Positions 62,018 to 64,000 of a DNA stretch of 64,000 nucleotides are shown here, in pieces. Origin of the DNA: Capnocytophaga sp. (GTDB lineage: Bacteria; Bacteroidota; Bacteroidia; Flavobacteriales; Flavobacteriaceae); contig JAUMUT010000005.1 in assembly GCA_030530525.1 (NCBI GenBank), forward strand, positions 1-64,000, given 5' to 3'. Within the stretch, counting starts at the first letter, position 1; each line of letters starts with the position of its first letter. The notes beneath the pieces were generated by a model, which was not told where the DNA came from, ran no database searches, and worked only from the letters and a program-made list of their open reading frames with translations. A program made the position numbers and the translations under genes.

Positions 62018-63907
62018 ATGATAAAAAATCTATTAACCATTACCACTCTTATGACTCTAAACGCTACGGCACAAGAGCTTTTAACGCCTGAAAAACTTTG
62101 GGAAATAAAGCGAGTTTCTCCTCTTGGCACGTCTAAAAACGGAGAAATAGTTTTTTATAGTGTAACTACGCCAAATGTTAAAGAAAATTCTTTTGATAAG
62201 AAATTTTTTAAAATTTCTGTTATTGACAGAAAATCTCACGAAATTTCATTGTCTGAAATAGAAGAAAATACCACAAAACAAGACTCTTCTGGGAATTTTA
62301 TTCTATTAGAAAAATCTGTAAAATTAGTAAATACTGAAGCAAAAGATTTTTATCCTGATTTAGACAAATCTTCTGGAAGCATCTACAAATCAATGGATTA
62401 CAGACATTGGGATAAATGGAAGCAAGGAGAATTTTCTCATATTTTTATTCAAGACAAAAATACAAAGGAAGAAATTGATATTTTGGAAGGATTGCCCTAT
62501 CATTGCCCACAAGAGCCTTTTGGAGGAACGGAAGATTATATTTGGAGTAATGACGGAAAAAAAGTGTTGTACGTAACCAAAGCAAAAGTTGGAAATAATT
62601 ATGTAAATAGCACAAATACTGATATTTACGAATATGATTTAGCAACTAAACAAACTAAAAACTTAACCGAAGGAATGATGGGGTATGACACCAATCCTCA
62701 ATTTAGTCCAAAAGGAGTTTTGGCTTGGTTAAGTATGGAAAAAGATGGACACGAAGCAGGCAAAAATGATTTATATCTACTTAAAGACGGGAACAGAGTA
62801 AATATTACTAAAAATTGGGATAATACCATACAAAGTTTTCGGTGGAATAGCAACGGAAAATCTATTTTTTGTATCGTTCCAACAGATGGCACTATTCAGC
62901 TTTTTGAAATTTTCCCTTTTGATAAAACATTAAAAATCAATCAATTAACAGATGGTTTTTTTGATATAAATAGTATTGAAGGACAATATGAAAATACGCT
63001 TATTGTTACTCGTACGGATATGAATCACGCTAAGGAAATATTTACTATTAACCTGAAAAACAAAAAGTTAGAACCATTAACCGAAGTTAATAAAGATTTT
63101 TATAAAAATATTGCTCTTTGCAAAACAGAAAAACGATATATTGACACTACGGACGGAAAAAAAATGCTTACTTGGGTCATATATCCTCCTTTCTTTGATG
63201 CTAATAAAAAATATCCTGCGTTGTTATATTGTCAAGGAGGCCCACAATCACCTCTAACTCAATCATATAGCTTCCGTTGGAATTTTCAGCTAATGGCTTC
63301 CGAAGGATATATTATTATAGCTCCGAACCGCCGAGGAATGCCAGGACACGGACAAGAATGGAACGACCAAATCAGTAAAGACTGGGGCGGACAAGTGATG
63401 AAAGATTATCTTGCCGCTTCTGATGCATTAAGCAAAGAACCTTTCGTTGATAAAGACCGAATGGGAGCTATTGGAGCAAGTTATGGCGGATATTCGGTGT
63501 TCTATTTGGCCGGTATTCACCAAAAACGCTTTAAGTCGTTCATATCTCATTGTGGCGTGTTTAACCTACAAAGTATGTATGGCACAACGGAAGAAAAATT
63601 CTTTAATAACCACGAAATAGGCGGAAATTATTGGGACACCAAAAATGCAGCTGCTCAAAATTCGTACAAAAATTTTAATCCTATTAATCTTGTTAATAAT
63701 TGGGATACTCCTATATTAATTATCCAAGGAGGAAAGGACTATCGTGTGCCAGAAGAACAAGCATTTCAAGCATTTACAGCTGCACAAAGCAAAGGTATAA
63801 AAAGTGAATTTTTATATTTCCCTGATGAAAACCATTGGGTTTTACAACCTCAAAATGGTATTTTTTGGCAACGAACTTTTTATAAATGGCTAAAAGAAAC
63901 TCTATAA
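62018..63907 (+). CDS. S9 family peptidase (prolyl oligopeptidase type)
   Basis: A secreted serine peptidase of 629 residues in the prolyl oligopeptidase/DPP IV-acylaminoacyl family. A signal peptide (about 1-19) precedes an N-terminal beta-propeller region (about 25-360) that restricts access. A C-terminal alpha/beta hydrolase domain holds the triad: Ser in GASYGGYS (about 488), Asp in GGKDYRVP (about 572) and His in DENHWV (about 604). Substrates are probably peptides from host or medium proteins. It starts 3 bp after the lipoprotein gene; a DUF721 gene follows 3 bp later. Confidence 0.9.
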   Translation: MIKNLLTITTLMTLNATAQELLTPEKLWEIKRVSPLGTSKNGEIVFYSVTTPNVKENSFDKKFFKISVIDRKSHEISLSEIEENTTKQDSSGNFILLEKSVKLVNTEAKDFYPDLDKSSGSIYKSMDYRHWDKWKQGEFSHIFIQDKNTKEEIDILEGLPYHCPQEPFGGTEDYIWSNDGKKVLYVTKAKVGNNYVNSTNTDIYEYDLATKQTKNLTEGMMGYDTNPQFSPKGVLAWLSMEKDGHEAGKNDLYLLKDGNRVNITKNWDNTIQSFRWNSNGKSIFCIVPTDGTIQLFEIFPFDKTLKINQLTDGFFDINSIEGQYENTLIVTRTDMNHAKEIFTINLKNKKLEPLTEVNKDFYKNIALCKTEKRYIDTTDGKKMLTWVIYPPFFDANKKYPALLYCQGGPQSPLTQSYSFRWNFQLMASEGYIIIAPNRRGMPGHGQEWNDQISKDWGGQVMKDYLAASDALSKEPFVDKDRMGAIGASYGGYSVFYLAGIHQKRFKSFISHCGVFNLQSMYGTTEEKFFNNHEIGGNYWDTKNAAAQNSYKNFNPINLVNNWDTPILIIQGGKDYRVPEEQAFQAFTAAQSKGIKSEFLYFPDENHWVLQPQNGIFWQRTFYKWLKETL

Positions 63908-63910
63908 ATT

Positions 63911-64000
63911 ATGAAGAAAAGAATAAATGATGTTTCTTCTCTCAAACATATTTTAGGAGAAGTTGTTACGGATAATAATTTAACTTACGGATTGGAAAAA
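63911..64000 (+). CDS. DUF721 (DciA-like) protein, 3' truncated
   Basis: The first 30 codons (MKKRINDVSSLKHILGEVV and on) run to the window end. The opening resembles the N-terminal helices of Bacteroidota DUF721 proteins, which include DciA, a factor linked to loading of the DnaB helicase. It starts 3 bp after the peptidase stop, so it is a third gene of that operon. Only the first 30 residues are visible, so the assignment is provisional. Confidence 0.55.
   Translation, partial: MKKRINDVSSLKHILGEVVTDNNLTYGLEK

Overview
The window is an AT-rich (roughly two-thirds A+T) bacterial chromosome segment from a member of the Bacteroidota, class Flavobacteriia. The evidence is threefold. Most genes have a TAnnTTTG -7 promoter box and no Shine-Dalgarno sequence. 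The family set is typical: DUF3078, DUF1573, a FixH/TauE pair, AraC-hemA, zapA-6S-rny and a TPR-ribH operon. Lipoprotein and type-I signal peptides are also of this kind. The genus cannot be fixed from the sequence alone; a low-GC Flavobacteriaceae such as Capnocytophaga is plausible (inference). Almost everything is chromosomal core. I see no insertion sequence, prophage, CRISPR array or rRNA.

Layout. 0-9.4 kb: a small membrane protein, the clamp-loader gene holB, three tRNAs (Leu-GAG and two identical Lys-UUU), valS, a DUF1573 protein, cytidine deaminase, CCA-adding enzyme, a newly called 32-residue membrane peptide, prfB and a membrane protein. 9.5-13.6 kb: dapF, a GNAT acetyltransferase, a DUF3078 protein, panB and an RluA-type pseudouridine synthase. 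13.6-20.6 kb: a ClC-family protein, an endonuclease-aminotransferase-rhodanese operon, an MFS exporter and an acidic membrane protein. 20.7-28.1 kb: a two-gene RND pump operon without an outer-membrane factor, an SBF transporter, a lipoprotein and outer-membrane phospholipase A. 28.2-34.2 kb: ettA, a 21-bp-phased repeat array, an SLC13 permease and two proteins of unknown function. 34.2-37.7 kb: an AraC regulator divergent from hemA, with a candidate operator between them, then an FAD oxidoreductase. 37.7-46 kb: methyltransferase-map, fixH-tauE, pta, a TPR-ribH-ppa operon and recF. 46.1-49.6 kb: a very AT-rich stretch with a lone flippase, a DUF6261-like protein, a 536-bp noncoding stretch and a cytochrome c-prime-like protein. 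49.8-57.8 kb: a TonB-dependent receptor, a dihydroorotase homologue lacking its metal-binding histidines, an esterase homologue lacking its serine, tex and ddl. 57.8-64 kb: a second 21-bp array, a membrane protein, rny, a 6S-type RNA, zapA, a coiled-coil ZapB-like protein, a lipoprotein, an S9 peptidase and a truncated DUF721/DciA gene.

The most unusual content is noncoding. Two separate arrays (30146-30396 and 57945-58133) repeat with strict 21-bp periodicity. They share a related consensus although neighbouring units differ. Read as codons on the + strand, both give similar heptapeptides of the pattern (I/L)L-x-R-(I/K)-x-x. I cannot assign a function. The araC-hemA intergenic region carries a separate pair of 14-bp direct repeats exactly 21 bp apart, the geometry of an AraC-type operator.

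Transcription units are well delimited: about thirty -7 boxes and twenty hairpin terminators can be placed, and several boxes fall inside the longest reading frame and so move the start downstream (ClC, SBF transporter, the DHOase-like gene, the ZapB-like gene).
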